From assembly GCF_036181745.1 (NCBI RefSeq), contig NZ_CP108080.1, positions 3,534,001 through 3,598,000 of the forward strand: a DNA stretch of 64,000 bases, in the 5' to 3' direction. Of the stretch, positions 50,550 to 60,524 are shown piece after piece (position 1 is the stretch's first letter; every line of letters starts with the position of its first letter). Source of the stretch: Streptomyces sp. NBC_00259 (GTDB lineage Bacteria; Actinomycetota; Actinomycetes; Streptomycetales; Streptomycetaceae). The position numbers and the translations under genes were made by a program. The notes below the pieces were generated by a model that saw only the letters and a list, made by a program, of their open reading frames with translations, ran no database searches and was not told the DNA's origin.

Positions 50550-50695
50550 GGCGTTTACGGATGTCGATAAATACCCCGGCATACCGGGCAATTCACATAC
50601 CCTCGTCAACCTGCGATTCGAAAGAATCCCTCGAACCATCCCTCGCAAGGGTGACTAAATGTCGCCAAATCACTACCGCCCGCTACGCTCGCCCC

Positions 50696-51136
50696 GTGAC
50701 CCACACCGCTCGCCGTATCGGCCGCACTCTTGCCCTCGTCCTGCCCGTCGTCCTGGTGCTCTCCGGAACTCTCGCGGTCACCAGCGTCCCGTGGGCAGGG
50801 CGCAACACCGAGTCCCAGATGCTCACCGCGTCCACCGCGTCCACCGAGAATGTACCGGTCCGCGCCAAGTCCCGTGCTCCGCAGGACGTTCTGCGCGAGA
50901 AGCTGCTGACGGACCTGCAGCAGAAGGACCCGGGCGTCGCGCTCACGAACCTCCAGCGCGCGGTCGAGGGGCGCCCGTCGCTCGCCCGCCACTGCATCGA
51001 GATCGCGAGGGACCTCGGGCGCGCCGCCGTGGCCCGTTACGGCCCGACGCGTGCGCAGTCGTTCTCCCGGCCCGTCTGCGACACGTCCTTCGCCGCCGGT
51101 GTCTCGCAGCAGGCGCAGGGCAACTGGGGCAGCTGA
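50696..51136 (+). CDS. Secreted/membrane hypothetical protein (146 aa)
   Basis: GTG at 50696; a TACGCT hexamer 7 nt upstream could be the -10 box of a leaderless mRNA. The N-terminus (MTHTARRIGRTLALVLPVVL) is a basic region plus hydrophobic core, giving a signal peptide or anchor. The rest has a helical region (QDVLREKLLTDLQQKDPGVA, ALTNLQRAVEGRPSLARHC) with two Cys that could form a disulfide. Function unknown. Confidence 0.75.
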   Translation: MTHTARRIGRTLALVLPVVLVLSGTLAVTSVPWAGRNTESQMLTASTASTENVPVRAKSRAPQDVLREKLLTDLQQKDPGVALTNLQRAVEGRPSLARHCIEIARDLGRAAVARYGPTRAQSFSRPVCDTSFAAGVSQQAQGNWGS

Positions 51137-51276
51137 CACGGACGTACGTGACCGGGCGCGCCCGTACGCGAGCCGCACGAGCCGCACGAAGGCGCGCGAG
51201 GAGAGCGAGCCCGCACGAGGCGCGCGGGCCACGCACGGCGCGCGACGGTTCGCGGGGGCCCGCATATCGTGCCCGT

Positions 51277-51993
51277 ATGCATACGTATCCGACTCAGGCC
51301 GTGGTCCTGGCAGGTGGCCAGGGCTCACGGCTGCGCCCGTACACCGACGACCGGCCCAAGCCGATGGTCGAGATCCCCGGCACGGGGACCCCGATCATCG
51401 GCCATCAGCTTTCCTGGCTGGCCGCCGAGGGTGTGACGGACGCCGTGGTCTCCTGCGGTCACCTCGCCGAGGTGCTGCAGGAGTGGCTGGACAGCGCCGT
51501 GCTGCCGCTCCGAGTCACGACCGTCGTCGAGGCGGAGCCGCTGGGCCGGGGCGGCGGCCTGAAGTACGCCGCCAGGAGCCTTCCCCACCCCGACCAGCCC
51601 TGGTACGCCACGAACGGCGACATCTGGACACGTTTCTCGCTGCGCGAGATGGCCGAGTTCCATGCGGAACGGGATGCCACCGCGACCCTCGCCCTGGCCC
51701 GGCCGCGCATTCCGTGGGGCGCCGTGGAGACGGACGAGTTCGGTCATGTTCTGGACTTCATCGAGTCGCCCCCGTCGCCGTATCTCATCAACGCGGGCGT
51801 GTACGTCTTCTCTGCGGCCTTCACGCACCTGCTGCCCGACCAGGGCGACCATGAGCGCACGACGTTCCCCCGGCTGGCACGGGAGCGTTCCCTGGCCGGC
51901 TTTCCGCTGCCGCAGGGGGCGTACTGGCGGGCGATCGACACGGCCAAGGACCTCACCGAGGCGGCGAAGGAACTCACCGCGCACGGTTCCTGA
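51277..51993 (+). CDS. Sugar-1-phosphate nucleotidyltransferase (NDP-sugar pyrophosphorylase)
   Basis: 238 aa, ATG at 51277. GT-A fold with the LAGGQGSRLRPYTDDRPKPM nucleotide-binding motif near the start, then GHLAEVLQEWL and the metal-site Asp in ATNGDIWTRF. It is a stand-alone enzyme of the mannose-1-P guanylyl/glucose-1-P thymidylyltransferase group; substrate not decided. It lacks the C-terminal beta-helix of long enzymes. A TATCGT hexamer just upstream may give a leaderless transcript. Confidence 0.88.
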   Translation: MHTYPTQAVVLAGGQGSRLRPYTDDRPKPMVEIPGTGTPIIGHQLSWLAAEGVTDAVVSCGHLAEVLQEWLDSAVLPLRVTTVVEAEPLGRGGGLKYAARSLPHPDQPWYATNGDIWTRFSLREMAEFHAERDATATLALARPRIPWGAVETDEFGHVLDFIESPPSPYLINAGVYVFSAAFTHLLPDQGDHERTTFPRLARERSLAGFPLPQGAYWRAIDTAKDLTEAAKELTAHGS

Positions 51994-52072
51994 GTACGGA
52001 TCCGGACCTCGGGCCCTGACCAACGAGCCCTGGCCAGCAGGCTCTGATCATGCTCGCTGAGCAGACACGACG

Positions 52073-52114
52073 TCGGGGCGGTCACCGGGCCTCGATGCCC
52101 GGTGGCCGCCCCGA
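52073..52114 (-). terminator. Terminator between the nucleotidyltransferase and DoxX genes
   Basis: An 18-bp stem with one G-U pair (52073-52090 with 52097-52114) and a CTCGAT loop between convergent genes. Confidence 0.88.
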
Positions 52115-52142
52115 CCGCCCCGACCGACCGCCTTCGCCCGGA

Positions 52143-53801
52143 TCAGCCCAGGAGGCCGCCGATCGGGTTCCGGTTGCCTCCGCCGGAGCTGCCGCCGCTG
52201 CCGCCGCCGGAGCCGCCGTTGTCGGACCCGCCCGTACCGCCGCCTCCGCCGCCGCCCGAGGTGCCCGGCTCGCTGCCGCCTCCGGTCGAGGAGGGGCCTG
52301 AGCTGCCGGACGGCGGGTTCACGGGCTCCGACTGGGACGGCGACTGCTGCCCGTCCGTGCCCTGGGACTCGCTCGGCCTGCCCGCCTCACCGACGCTGCC
52401 GCTCTCGCTGACCGTTTCGGACGGCTCGGTCCGCTCGGCCGCCGGGCTGCTCGACTCCGTCCTGGACGGCTCGGCGCGCCGCTCCGCCTCGCCGGAGGGG
52501 CTGCGGCGGCCCGATTCGCTCGGCAGCGGGGCGCCGGGGAGGTGGTTGGTCGGGTCGACGTTCGGACCGGGGACGGTCACGAGCTCCGTGGACCGTACGG
52601 CTCCGCCGAGGATCGAGCCGACCAGCAGGGTCAGTCCGACGACGACGGCGGCGAGGACCCCGCCGCGCCGCAGCACGCGGCGCCGCAGTTCCCACAGTTC
52701 GGAACGCGGGCCGAGCTTGCGCCAGGCCTCGCCCGCGAGGCGGCCGTCCACGGAGTAGACGGGGGCGCCGGCGATGATCAGGGGCGACCATGCGGCGAGG
52801 TTCATGATGTCCGGTGCGTCGTACACCGGGACGGTCCGCCAGCTGACGGTCATGATCAGCGCGGCGGAGAGCAGTGCGCCGACGACGGCCGCGACGCGCT
52901 GCCAGAGGCCGAGGACGGTGAGTACGCCGACGACGACCTGCAGGAAGGCGACGGTGAGGCCGGCGCCCACCGGGTGCGCGAGCGCGAAGTCGCGCAGGGG
53001 CTCGGCGAGGGTCCACGGCTCCAGGTTGGTCAGCCACTTGACCATGGAGCCGCGTTCGCCGCCGTCGAAGTAGACGGGGTCGCAGAGCTTGCCCATGCCG
53101 GCGTAGATGGAGATGAAGCCGAGGAAGACGCGCAGCGGGAGGAGGACGACGCCGAGGTTCATCCGGCGGCCGGGGTAGTAGGCGTGCCGGACGGCGCCGC
53201 CGGGCGCCGCGTGCCGTCCGCCGGTGTCGTCGTGGCCGAAGTGGGTGACTTCCTCGGCCTCTTCGCCGTACGGCTCGTAGGCGTCGTACGCGCCTTCCGC
53301 GTGCCGCATCGGGGGCAGCAGGGGTTCCCGGCGGGGGGCGCCGATGACGGGTGTGGGCATGGTGTCGGTGGCTGAGGCCGTGTCGACACGGGGGATGACC
53401 TGTGTGGCGGCGCCGCCGTCGTAGCCGCTGCGGTCGTCGAGCCCATTGCGGTCGCCGAACCCATTGCGGTCGTCGTAGCCGCTGCGGTCGCCGAACCCGG
53501 CTCCGGAGGTGCGTACGGCCTGCAGGAGACCGGTCGCCCCGGGGTCGCCCGGAGCGGACTTCCCGCTCCATACGACGGGTGCCCGGCGGCGCGCCACGGC
53601 GCCGGCGCCGGCCAGGGCGGGGATCCAGGCGGTGTCGGCCAGGTCGCCCCGGACAGGGCGCCTGGTCTGACTCGGGCCGAGCTTCACCCGGAAGCTGGCG
53701 TGGTTCACGATGACCTGCGCGGGATCGCAGTTCACCTTGATCGTGCTCAGGAATGGCTGATCGTCGAACCCGGGCCGGGGCGTTCTGGTGTCCACACTCA
53801 T
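52143..53801 (-). CDS. DoxX-family membrane protein with disordered ends
   Basis: 552 aa, ATG at 53801. The N-terminal ~215 residues are low-complexity, with repeated (F/D)DR(N/S)G(F/Y) units near residues 102-128. A DoxX domain with four membrane helices follows (~218-370: NLGVVLLPLRVFLGFISIYA, GLTVAFLQVVVGVLTVLGL). One more helix at ~400-420 leads to an outer Ser/Gly/Pro-rich tail ending NPIGGLLG. DoxX domains are linked to redox defence in mycobacteria. Function here is unknown. Confidence 0.85.
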   Translation of the reverse strand: MSVDTRTPRPGFDDQPFLSTIKVNCDPAQVIVNHASFRVKLGPSQTRRPVRGDLADTAWIPALAGAGAVARRRAPVVWSGKSAPGDPGATGLLQAVRTSGAGFGDRSGYDDRNGFGDRNGLDDRSGYDGGAATQVIPRVDTASATDTMPTPVIGAPRREPLLPPMRHAEGAYDAYEPYGEEAEEVTHFGHDDTGGRHAAPGGAVRHAYYPGRRMNLGVVLLPLRVFLGFISIYAGMGKLCDPVYFDGGERGSMVKWLTNLEPWTLAEPLRDFALAHPVGAGLTVAFLQVVVGVLTVLGLWQRVAAVVGALLSAALIMTVSWRTVPVYDAPDIMNLAAWSPLIIAGAPVYSVDGRLAGEAWRKLGPRSELWELRRRVLRRGGVLAAVVVGLTLLVGSILGGAVRSTELVTVPGPNVDPTNHLPGAPLPSESGRRSPSGEAERRAEPSRTESSSPAAERTEPSETVSESGSVGEAGRPSESQGTDGQQSPSQSEPVNPPSGSSGPSSTGGGSEPGTSGGGGGGGTGGSDNGGSGGGSGGSSGGGNRNPIGGLLG

Positions 53802-53924
53802 CTAACCGAGTGACCTGTACTTAGGACACTGCCTTGACGACCCCGAAATGTCCGAGACCCGTCAAGATCGTTACCGCCTCTTCGCGGCCCTCACGGGGCC
53901 CGGGCAAGCCCCGAACAAGGCCCC

Positions 53925-53972
53925 GTGCACCGCATGGGATACGGCGTGCACCGCATGGTTACGGCGTGCACC
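53925..53972. repeat. Tandem repeat GTGCACCGCATGG(N)TACGGC
   Basis: Units start at 53925, 53946 and 53966 (21 and 20 bp), between rlmB and the DoxX gene, in non-coding DNA. Confidence 0.6.
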
Positions 53973-53983
53973 CCACGCGCTGA

Positions 53984-54934
53984 TCAGCCTCGGCGGCGCG
54001 CCGCCTCGTACAGCACCACGCCCGCCGCGACGCCCGCGTTGAGGGACTCGGCGCCGCCCGGCATCGGGATGCGGACGCGGAAGTCGCAGGTCTCTCCGAC
54101 GAGGCGGGACAGGCCCTTGCCCTCGCTGCCGACGACGATGACGACCGGGCCGCCGAGGGCTTCGAGCTCGCCGACCTCGACCTCGCCGTCCGCCGCGAGG
54201 CCGACGACGGTGATGCCCGCCTTCTGGTACGCCTCCAGGGCGCGGGTCAGGTTGGTCGCGCGGGCGACCGGGGTGCGGGCCGCGGTGCCGGCGGAGGTCT
54301 TCCAGGCGCCGGCCGTCATGCCTGCCGCACGGCGCTCCGGAACGACCACGCCGTGGCCGCCGAAGGCCGCGACGGAGCGGACGACAGCGCCGAGGTTGCG
54401 CGGGTCGGTGACGCCGTCGAGGGCGACGATCAGCGGGTCCTCGCCGTCGTCGAAGGCGGCGGCCGCGAGGTCCTCGGGGTGCGCGTACTCGTACGGCGGG
54501 ACCTGGAGGACGAGGCCCTGGTGGTTCAGCCCGTTCGTCATCCGGTCCAGCTCGGCGCGCGGCGCCTCCATCAGGTGGATGTTGCCGCGCTGGCCGACGA
54601 GCTGGAGCGCCTCGCGCACCCGCTCGTCGTTGTCGATGAACTGCTGGACGTACAGGGTCGTCGCGGGCACACCGTCGCGCAGGGCCTCGAAGACGGGGTT
54701 GCGGCCGACGACCATCTCGGACGAGCCCTTGCCGCCGCGGCGGGCGACGGGCCGCCGCTGGGCCTGCTTGGCCTTGGCGTTGGCGACGCGGTTCTTCACA
54801 TGGCCCTTGCGGGCGGACGCGGGCGGGGTCGGACCCTTGCCCTCGAGGCCGCGGCGCCGATTGCCACCGCTGCCGACCGTCGCGCCCTTCTTGTTGGACG
54901 TGCGGCGGTTCCTGCGCTGGCTGTTCCCGGCCAT
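53984..54934 (-). CDS. rlmB: 23S rRNA (guanosine-2'-O)-methyltransferase RlmB (TrmH/SpoU family)
   Basis: 316 aa, ATG at 54934. A basic N-terminal extension ([20 protein letters not shown]) of ~70 residues, a SpoU substrate-binding domain ([15 protein letters not shown]) and the SPOUT knot ([52 protein letters not shown]) are visible. It methylates G2251 in the P-loop of 23S rRNA. It follows cysS, as in many actinobacteria. Confidence 0.95.
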   Translation of the reverse strand: MAGNSQRRNRRTSNKKGATVGSGGNRRRGLEGKGPTPPASARKGHVKNRVANAKAKQAQRRPVARRGGKGSSEMVVGRNPVFEALRDGVPATTLYVQQFIDNDERVREALQLVGQRGNIHLMEAPRAELDRMTNGLNHQGLVLQVPPYEYAHPEDLAAAAFDDGEDPLIVALDGVTDPRNLGAVVRSVAAFGGHGVVVPERRAAGMTAGAWKTSAGTAARTPVARATNLTRALEAYQKAGITVVGLAADGEVEVGELEALGGPVVIVVGSEGKGLSRLVGETCDFRVRIPMPGGAESLNAGVAAGVVLYEAARRRG

Positions 54935-55010
54935 GACTACCTGTTTCCCTGAATCTTCGTGGGTCCCGTGCGGATCTCCGCGGTTCCCGGATGCGTACGT
55001 ACGTAAGAAA

Positions 55011-55040
55011 GTGTGCCGCCCGGGAGGCCGGGCGGCACAC
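55011..55040 (-). terminator. Terminator of cysS
   Basis: A perfect 13-bp stem (55011-55023 with 55028-55040) with GAGG loop, 9 nt after the cysS stop. Confidence 0.88.
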
Positions 55041-55049
55041 TGTCGCTGG

Positions 55050-56450
55050 TCAGCGGGGTCCGAGCGTCCAGCGCGGGCCGTCCGGACCGTCCTCGATGAC
55101 GAGTCCGGACTGGTTGAGCTGATCGCGGATCGCGTCGGCGGTGGTCCAGTCCTTGCGCGTCCTGGCCGCCTCGCGCTGCTGCAGCACGAGCCGCACCAGT
55201 GTGTCGACGACGCCGTGGAGGTCCTCGCCGCGGTCGGCCTCGCCGGCCCAGTGCGGGTCGAGCGGGTCGAGGCCGAGGACGCCGAGCATGGCGCGCACCT
55301 CGGCGAGCCGGGCGACGGCCGCTTCCTTGTCGTCGGCGGCGAGTGCCGAGTTGCCCTGGCGGACCGTGGTGTGGACGATCGCAAGCGCCTGCGGGACGCC
55401 GAGGTCGTCGTCCATGGCCTCGATGAACGCGGGCGGCAGTTCGGCGGCGGGCTCGACGACGCCCCCCGCCTTCTCGACGACGCGCTGGACGAAGCCCTCG
55501 ATGCGCGCGAACGCGGACTCCGCCTCGCGCAGGGCCTCCTCGCTGTACTCGATCATCGAGCGGTAGTGCGGGGTGCCCAGGTAGTAGCGCAGGACGATCG
55601 GCCGCCAGTGCTTGACCATCTCGCTCACGAGGACCGAATTGCCGAGCGACTTGGACATCTTCTCGCCGCTCATGGTCACCCAGGCGTTGTGCACCCAGTA
55701 CGACGCGAAGTCGTCGCCGAAGGCCTTGGCCTGGGCGATCTCGTTCTCGTGATGGGGGAAGACCAGGTCCAGGCCGCCACCGTGGATGTCGAAGGCCGTG
55801 CCCAGGTACTTGTGGGCCATGGCCGAGCACTCCAGGTGCCAGCCCGGCCGTCCTCGTCCCCAGGGCGTCTCCCACGACGGCTCGCCCGGCCGCTCCGCCT
55901 TCCACATGGCGAAGTCGCGCAGGTCGCGCTTGCCGGTCTCGCCGTCGGCGGAGGGCTGGCGCAGATCGTCGATGTCCTGGTTGGAGAGCTGCAGGTAGCC
56001 GGGGAAGGAGCGCACGTCGAAGTAGACGTTGCCGTCGGCCTCGTAGGCGTGGCCGCGCTCGATGAGGCCGCGCATCATCTCGACCATCTCGGTGATGTGG
56101 CCGGTGGCGCGCGGTTCGTAGGTGGGCGGCAGGCAGCCGAGCGCGTCGTAACCCGCGTTGAACGCGCGCTCGTTCTCGTATCCGATCGACCACCAGGGGC
56201 GGTTCTGGTCCTCCGCCTTGGTGATGATCTTGTCGTCGATGTCCGTCACGTTCCGCACGAACGTGACGTCGTAGCCGCGGTACTCGAACCAGCGGCGCAT
56301 GATGTCGAAGTTGAGTCCCGACCTGATGTGCCCGATGTGCGGGGCGGACTGCACGGTCGCGCCACACAGGTAGATCGAGACGCAGCCCGGCGTGAGCGGG
56401 ACGAAGTCACGGATCTGCCGGGCGCCGGTGTCGTACAGCCGAATAGTCAC
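55050..56450 (-). CDS. cysS: Cysteinyl-tRNA synthetase
   Basis: 466 aa from the GTG at 56450 ([16 protein letters not shown]); a GTG at 56453 would add one residue. Class I motifs are HIGH as [10 protein letters not shown] (~35) and KMSKS as [12 protein letters not shown] (~268). Zinc ligands are CGATV near 28, ECSAMA near 209 and HHENEIAQ. It lies in the carD-ispDF-cysS-rlmB order known in actinobacteria. Confidence 0.97.
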   Translation of the reverse strand: MTIRLYDTGARQIRDFVPLTPGCVSIYLCGATVQSAPHIGHIRSGLNFDIMRRWFEYRGYDVTFVRNVTDIDDKIITKAEDQNRPWWSIGYENERAFNAGYDALGCLPPTYEPRATGHITEMVEMMRGLIERGHAYEADGNVYFDVRSFPGYLQLSNQDIDDLRQPSADGETGKRDLRDFAMWKAERPGEPSWETPWGRGRPGWHLECSAMAHKYLGTAFDIHGGGLDLVFPHHENEIAQAKAFGDDFASYWVHNAWVTMSGEKMSKSLGNSVLVSEMVKHWRPIVLRYYLGTPHYRSMIEYSEEALREAESAFARIEGFVQRVVEKAGGVVEPAAELPPAFIEAMDDDLGVPQALAIVHTTVRQGNSALAADDKEAAVARLAEVRAMLGVLGLDPLDPHWAGEADRGEDLHGVVDTLVRLVLQQREAARTRKDWTTADAIRDQLNQSGLVIEDGPDGPRWTLGPR

Positions 56451-56474
56451 CACTCAAGAGTAGTGGGCGCACGA

Positions 56475-56508
56475 CAGTGCCCCACGCCCTTGGGGGCGCG
56501 GGGCACTG
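56475..56508 (-). terminator. Terminator of the PPOX gene
   Basis: A 15-bp stem with one mismatch (56475-56489 with 56494-56508) and a short TTGG-type loop, 29 nt after the PPOX gene stop, upstream of cysS. Confidence 0.8.
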
Positions 56509-56536
56509 GATTGTGACCGGCGAGGCCGCGGCAGGG

Positions 56537-56944
56537 TCAGGCGAGCGCGCCGACGACCTTCCGCGGGGTGATCCGGACGACCACGCGGGCGGCGTCCTTG
56601 CCGGACTCCGGGTTGAACTCGGCGTACCTCTTGCCGGTGTACTTCAGGGACAGCTCGTCGATCAGCTCCTGGCCGCCCTCGGAGCTGAGGGTGGCCGTGC
56701 CGCGGATCTCGGCGTACGTGTACGGCTCGTCGAAGGGCTGGACGAGCACGGTCGTCCGCGGGTCCCGGCGCAGGTTCTGCTCCTTGCGCCGCCCGACGGT
56801 CGTCGAGATCAGTACGTCGTCGCCGTCCCTCTTCGCCCAGACGGGAGACACCTGAGGGCTTCCGTCGGGCTGGATGGTGGCGAGGTTGACGAACACGGGT
56901 GTGTCGAGCAGTGCCTTGATCTTGTCGCTGAGAGGGGCGGTCAC
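56537..56944 (-). CDS. PPOX-class F420-dependent oxidoreductase
   Basis: 135 aa, GTG at 56944. Split-barrel flavin/F420-binding fold: KIKALLDTPVFVNLATIQPD, SPQVSPVWAKRDGDDVLIST, RKEQNLRRDPRTTVLV and PYTYAEIRGTATL. Members bind F420, FMN or heme. It sits between ispF and cysS, which is an insertion relative to the mycobacterial order. Substrate unknown. Confidence 0.92.
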   Translation of the reverse strand: MTAPLSDKIKALLDTPVFVNLATIQPDGSPQVSPVWAKRDGDDVLISTTVGRRKEQNLRRDPRTTVLVQPFDEPYTYAEIRGTATLSSEGGQELIDELSLKYTGKRYAEFNPESGKDAARVVVRITPRKVVGALA

Positions 56945-57024
56945 GGTGCGGTCCTCCTGAACTCGGTGCGCAGGAATTCGTTGACGTCACAACCGCGTCT
57001 ACCCCACCACGGGGGTCGTAGGGG

Positions 57025-57531
57025 TCAGGACGCGCGGAAGAGGAGCGCCGTGGCGATCGCGGCCAGTCCTTCGGCCCTACCGGTCAGCCCGAGTCCGTCC
57101 GTCGTCGTGCCGGAGACGGAGACCGGTGCGCCGGCCGCCTCGCCCAAGGCCTTCTGGGCCTCGTCGCGGCGCTTGCCGATCTTCGGGCGTACGCCGATGA
57201 CCTGGACGGCGATGTTGCCGATCTCGAAGCCTTCGGCGCGCACGATCCGGGCGGCCTCGGCGAGCAGGGTCACGCCCGAGGCGCCGGACCACTCGGGGCG
57301 GCCGGTGCCGAAGTGGGCGCCGAGATCGCCGATGCCTGCGGCGGAGAAGAGGGCGTCGCAGGCCGCGTGGGCGGCGACGTCGCCGTCGGAGTGGCCGGCG
57401 AGGCCGTACTCCTCGCCGTCCCAGAGCAGTCCGGCGCACCACAGCTCACGGCCCTGCTCGAAGGCGTGGACGTCGGTGCCGATTCCGACGAGCGGGAGCG
57501 GGTGGCTGGGCGGGTGGCTGCTAGAAGCCAT
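57025..57531 (-). CDS. ispF: 2-C-methyl-D-erythritol 2,4-cyclodiphosphate synthase
   Basis: 168 aa. Zinc-binding GIGTDVHAF (Asp, His near residues 19-21), [17 protein letters not shown] with the third His, and the C-terminal [17 protein letters not shown] are all present. It makes MEcPP in the MEP isoprenoid pathway. It overlaps ispD by 11 bp. Confidence 0.97.
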   Translation of the reverse strand: MASSSHPPSHPLPLVGIGTDVHAFEQGRELWCAGLLWDGEEYGLAGHSDGDVAAHAACDALFSAAGIGDLGAHFGTGRPEWSGASGVTLLAEAARIVRAEGFEIGNIAVQVIGVRPKIGKRRDEAQKALGEAAGAPVSVSGTTTDGLGLTGRAEGLAAIATALLFRAS

Positions 57532-58258
57532 CGTTGGCCCTCCTGCGGGCGAGTACGGCCTCGGCGAGGACGAGGTCCAGCGGGCGGGTCACCTTGAAGG
57601 CCTCTTCGTGGCCGGGTACGACCACGACGGGCGCGCCGAGCTGTTCGACCATGCTCGCGTCGTCGGTGACGTCGTCGGTGACCGTCTCGTGGGCGCGTAC
57701 GAGGGTGTCGCGGTCGAAGCCCTGCGGGGTCTGCACGGCGCGCAGCCTGGCGCGCTCGGGGGTGGCGACGACGGGCTCGGGCTCGCCCTTCCCGCGCGGT
57801 TCGACCTGCTTGACGGTGTCGGCGAGCGGCAGGGCGGGGACGACGGCGGGGGCTCCGTCCCGTACGGCCTCGATGACCGCGTCGACGGTGTCGACGGGGA
57901 CGAGCGGCCGGGCGGCGTCATGGACGAGGACGGTGCCGATCGTCTCGGGGAGCGCTTCGAGGCCGAGGCGTACGGACTCCTGCCGGGTGTCGCCGCCGGG
58001 GACGACCAGGTAGTCGGTCCGCTCGGGCAGGGCGTGCGCGTCGAGCAGGTTCTTGACCTCGGGGGCGCCGTCGGGCGGGGCCACCACGACGACGAGCGAG
58101 ACGGCACGGGAGGCCGCCATGGCGCGTACGGCGTGGATCAGCATGGGGGTGCCGTTGAGGGCGCGGAGCGCCTTGGGGGCGCCAGGGCCGAGCCGTACGC
58201 CCCGGCCGGCCGCGGGGATCACCACGGCGGTGCGGCCGGTGCGTGTCTGTTCTGACAT
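57521..58258 (-). CDS. ispD: 2-C-methyl-D-erythritol 4-phosphate cytidylyltransferase
   Basis: 245 aa from the ATG at 58258. CTP-binding [20 protein letters not shown] near the N-terminus, [10 protein letters not shown] and the TPQGF motif ([12 protein letters not shown]) near residue 165. It gives CDP-ME in the MEP pathway and forms an operon with ispF. Confidence 0.96.
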   Translation of the reverse strand: MSEQTRTGRTAVVIPAAGRGVRLGPGAPKALRALNGTPMLIHAVRAMAASRAVSLVVVVAPPDGAPEVKNLLDAHALPERTDYLVVPGGDTRQESVRLGLEALPETIGTVLVHDAARPLVPVDTVDAVIEAVRDGAPAVVPALPLADTVKQVEPRGKGEPEPVVATPERARLRAVQTPQGFDRDTLVRAHETVTDDVTDDASMVEQLGAPVVVVPGHEEAFKVTRPLDLVLAEAVLARRRANDGF

Positions 58259-58674
58259 CGGTTCCACTCCGGAAGGATCGGGGACCGCCCCGAATTGACA
58301 TGGCCAGGTTTGTATCGTCCGCCGATGTGGGTATGGCCAGAACGTGCCGGGCGCGACGCCTTGACCGGACCCTTCCGTGACGACCGGTTGAGCCGGCTGC
58401 GTCAATGACGCCAGCTGCGTGAGCTGCCCGGGCCCGGCACACCAGCAGGGTTCGTCGGGGGACGGTGGGACGTACGGGACGTACGTGAGGGGCTTGGGGA
58501 AGGTACGGCGAGGAGCGCCGTGGGCGCGGCGAACATGCCGCAGTGCCCGGCGACTCAACCTTCCAGCTGGTCAGCGGGCACCGCGGCATTCAGTTCTGCA
58601 CCGTGGGCGCAAGCCTGACGTCGGAGTCCTGTGCGTCAGGGTCCCGCATCAGGACGCTGTGCCAGAACGCCGCG
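58259..58674. other. Gap between ispD and carD
   Basis: 416 bp with no supported gene. It holds the ispD upstream region, an ACGTACGGGACGTACGTGA inverted stretch near 58,470-58,490 and repeated TCAGGACGC words near 58,650-58,680. Reading frames are GC-rich shadows with no plausible ribosome sites. Confidence 0.5.
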
Positions 58675-59157
58675 TCAGGACGCGAGGACCTCGTCGAGCA
58701 GGGCCTCGGCCTTGTCCTCGTTGGTGTTCTCCGCGAGAGCGAGCTCGCTCACCAGAATCTGGCGAGCCTTGGCCAGCATGCGCTTCTCTCCTGCGGAGAG
58801 ACCGCGCTCGCGCTCGCGACGCCACAGGTCACGCACCACTTCGGCGACCTTGATCACATCGCCGGAGGCGAGCTTCTCGAGATTTGCCTTGTAGCGACGG
58901 GACCAGTTCGTCGGCTCCTCGGCGTACGGCGCTCGCAGCACGTCGAAGACCCGGTCCAGCCCGTCCTGACCGACCACATCGCGTACGCCAACGAGATCCG
59001 CATTGTCCGCCGGCACACGAACCGTCAAGTCGCCCTGGGCGACCTTGAGCACCAAGTAGGTCTTGTCCACGCCTTTGATCTGGCGAGTTTCGATGGCCTC
59101 GATCAGCGCGGCCCCGTGATGGGGATAGACCACGGTGTCGCCAACCTTGAACGTCAT
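58675..59157 (-). CDS. carD: CarD-type RNA polymerase-binding transcription factor
   Basis: 160 aa, ATG at 59157 with GAAGGGG 9 nt upstream. N-terminal Tudor-like RNAP-interaction domain ([20 protein letters not shown]) and C-terminal helical DNA-binding domain with Trp in [17 protein letters not shown]. CarD binds the RNAP beta subunit and stabilises open complexes at rRNA and other promoters. Here it lies upstream of ispD, as in mycobacteria. Confidence 0.97.
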   Translation of the reverse strand: MTFKVGDTVVYPHHGAALIEAIETRQIKGVDKTYLVLKVAQGDLTVRVPADNADLVGVRDVVGQDGLDRVFDVLRAPYAEEPTNWSRRYKANLEKLASGDVIKVAEVVRDLWRRERERGLSAGEKRMLAKARQILVSELALAENTNEDKAEALLDEVLAS

Positions 59158-59725
59158 GTGACAGGTACCCCTTCCGTGGCTATCCAGGGTAACACGAGAA
59201 CGGCTTCTTCTGAATGGCGTTTTCGCAGGTCAGGGCATATCTCGGGGCTTGACAACAGCAACATGAACGTGCTGCGGGCGACTTCCGGAAGGGGGTATTC
59301 GCAGGTCGGAGCGGCTGCACGGGCACCCGGAAAGGTGCACCTTACGCGCACCACAACCCCCGTCCAAGTGGATGAACGTCCCGATTTGCCGGGTTCCCAG
59401 CAGTCTACTTCGCCTACTCCGTTCGAGGCTCGGTCACCCGTCCGGCGGGACACGTGAGAAGGAATCCGAAATTGATCACCTGGAGATCACTGGGAGATCA
59501 CTACGGTCCGGTCCGTGCTTTCCGTGGGGAATGTGCGGCGGCCCACGGAATTGATCATCCGCTTATGTGAACAGCGGGCGAAATCCGGCGGTGCGGAGGG
59601 CACGTCGGGGGCGCCGGGGCCGTGTCGGAGGCGGGTCGGGTGCGGGAGCCCGACGAGGGGTCGGTAACCTAAGCGCGCTGACAGACCCCTTAGCCCGTCC
59701 GTACGTCCTAGGAGATGCCGCCGCC
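59158..59725. other. Divergent promoter region carD / lipoprotein gene
   Basis: 568 bp without a gene. It holds promoters for the divergent carD and lipoprotein genes. Visible items are a doubled GGAGATCACT word near 59,482-59,502 and AATTGATCA words near 59,472 and 59,548. I could not place -10/-35 boxes with confidence. Confidence 0.45.
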
Positions 59726-60406
59726 GTGAGCAGCAGCCTTCGACGCGGCGTCCTCGCCGCGACTGCCCTTGCGATCTCGATCGCCCCGCTCTCCGCATGC
59801 GCTGCGGGCAACGACGCGCAGACGCTCGGCGTCAAGCCGGACAACGCCGCCACGACGGTCGGTGACATCCAGATCCAGAACGCGACGGTGATCACGCAGC
59901 CCGAGCTGAACGCTCAGGGCCCGGCGGTCGTCTCCGCGACGCTGTTCAACAACGGCCAGCAGCAGCAGACGCTCGACTCCATCACGCTGCCGGGCTCGAA
60001 CACCGTGGTGAAGCTCGCGCCGGCGACGGGATCGGGGCCGATCACGATTCCGGCGCTCGGCTCGGTCGTCCTGGGCGGCAAGGGCAACGCCTCCGCGCTC
60101 ATCGACAACAGCAAGGAGGCCGGGAAGAGCGGCGAGGCGCAGAAGATCGTCTTCCGCTTCAGCGAGACCGGTGACGTGCCGATCGAGGCGTTCGTCGTTC
60201 CGGCAGCCGGCTTCTACCACGACTACGGCCCGACCGGCGTGCCGAAGCCTCCGGCCGAGAAGCCGGCGGCCAGCCCGTCCGCCCCGGCCGAGGGCGCGCA
60301 CGGCGACGAGGCCGAAGAGGGCGGCGCCCACGGCGAGGAGAACGGCGGCGAGGCCACCACGACCCCGTCGGACCCCGCCTCGGCGTCCCACGAGGCGGGC
60401 CACTGA
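59726..60406 (+). CDS. Lipoprotein of the LpqE / PCu(A)C-like family
   Basis: 226 aa, GTG at 59726. Signal peptide with lipobox LSAC (Cys ~25). The middle (~35-165) is an Ig-like fold similar to LpqE/DUF461 proteins: IQNATVITQPELNAQGPAVV, VSATLFNNGQQQQTLDSITL and FSETGDVPIEAFVVPAAG. The C-terminal tail is Ala/Glu/His/Pro-rich. The location beside carD matches lpqE in mycobacteria. Copper-chaperone activity is uncertain because the Met/His pattern of PCu(A)C is not clear. Confidence 0.82.
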   Translation: MSSSLRRGVLAATALAISIAPLSACAAGNDAQTLGVKPDNAATTVGDIQIQNATVITQPELNAQGPAVVSATLFNNGQQQQTLDSITLPGSNTVVKLAPATGSGPITIPALGSVVLGGKGNASALIDNSKEAGKSGEAQKIVFRFSETGDVPIEAFVVPAAGFYHDYGPTGVPKPPAEKPAASPSAPAEGAHGDEAEEGGAHGEENGGEATTTPSDPASASHEAGH

Positions 60407-60460
60407 CCCCGCCCGCCCCTCAGCGCTGATCCCGGGCCTCCGCCCGGGCTCCGGCATCGC

Positions 60461-60500
60461 GAAGGCGGCCCCGCCAGGACTTCCCGGCGGGGCCGCCTTC
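60461..60500. terminator. Terminator between the lipoprotein gene and phoP
   Basis: A perfect 15-bp stem (60461-60475 with 60486-60500) with a 10-nt loop between convergent genes. Confidence 0.9.
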
Positions 60501-60524
60501 GTACACGCTCGGGCGTGGTCCGGC

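Noticed and set aside
53848..54042. A 64-codon frame between the DoxX gene and rlmB
   Set aside because: It overlaps the rlmB end and the tandem repeat, with no ribosome site and no recognisable family.
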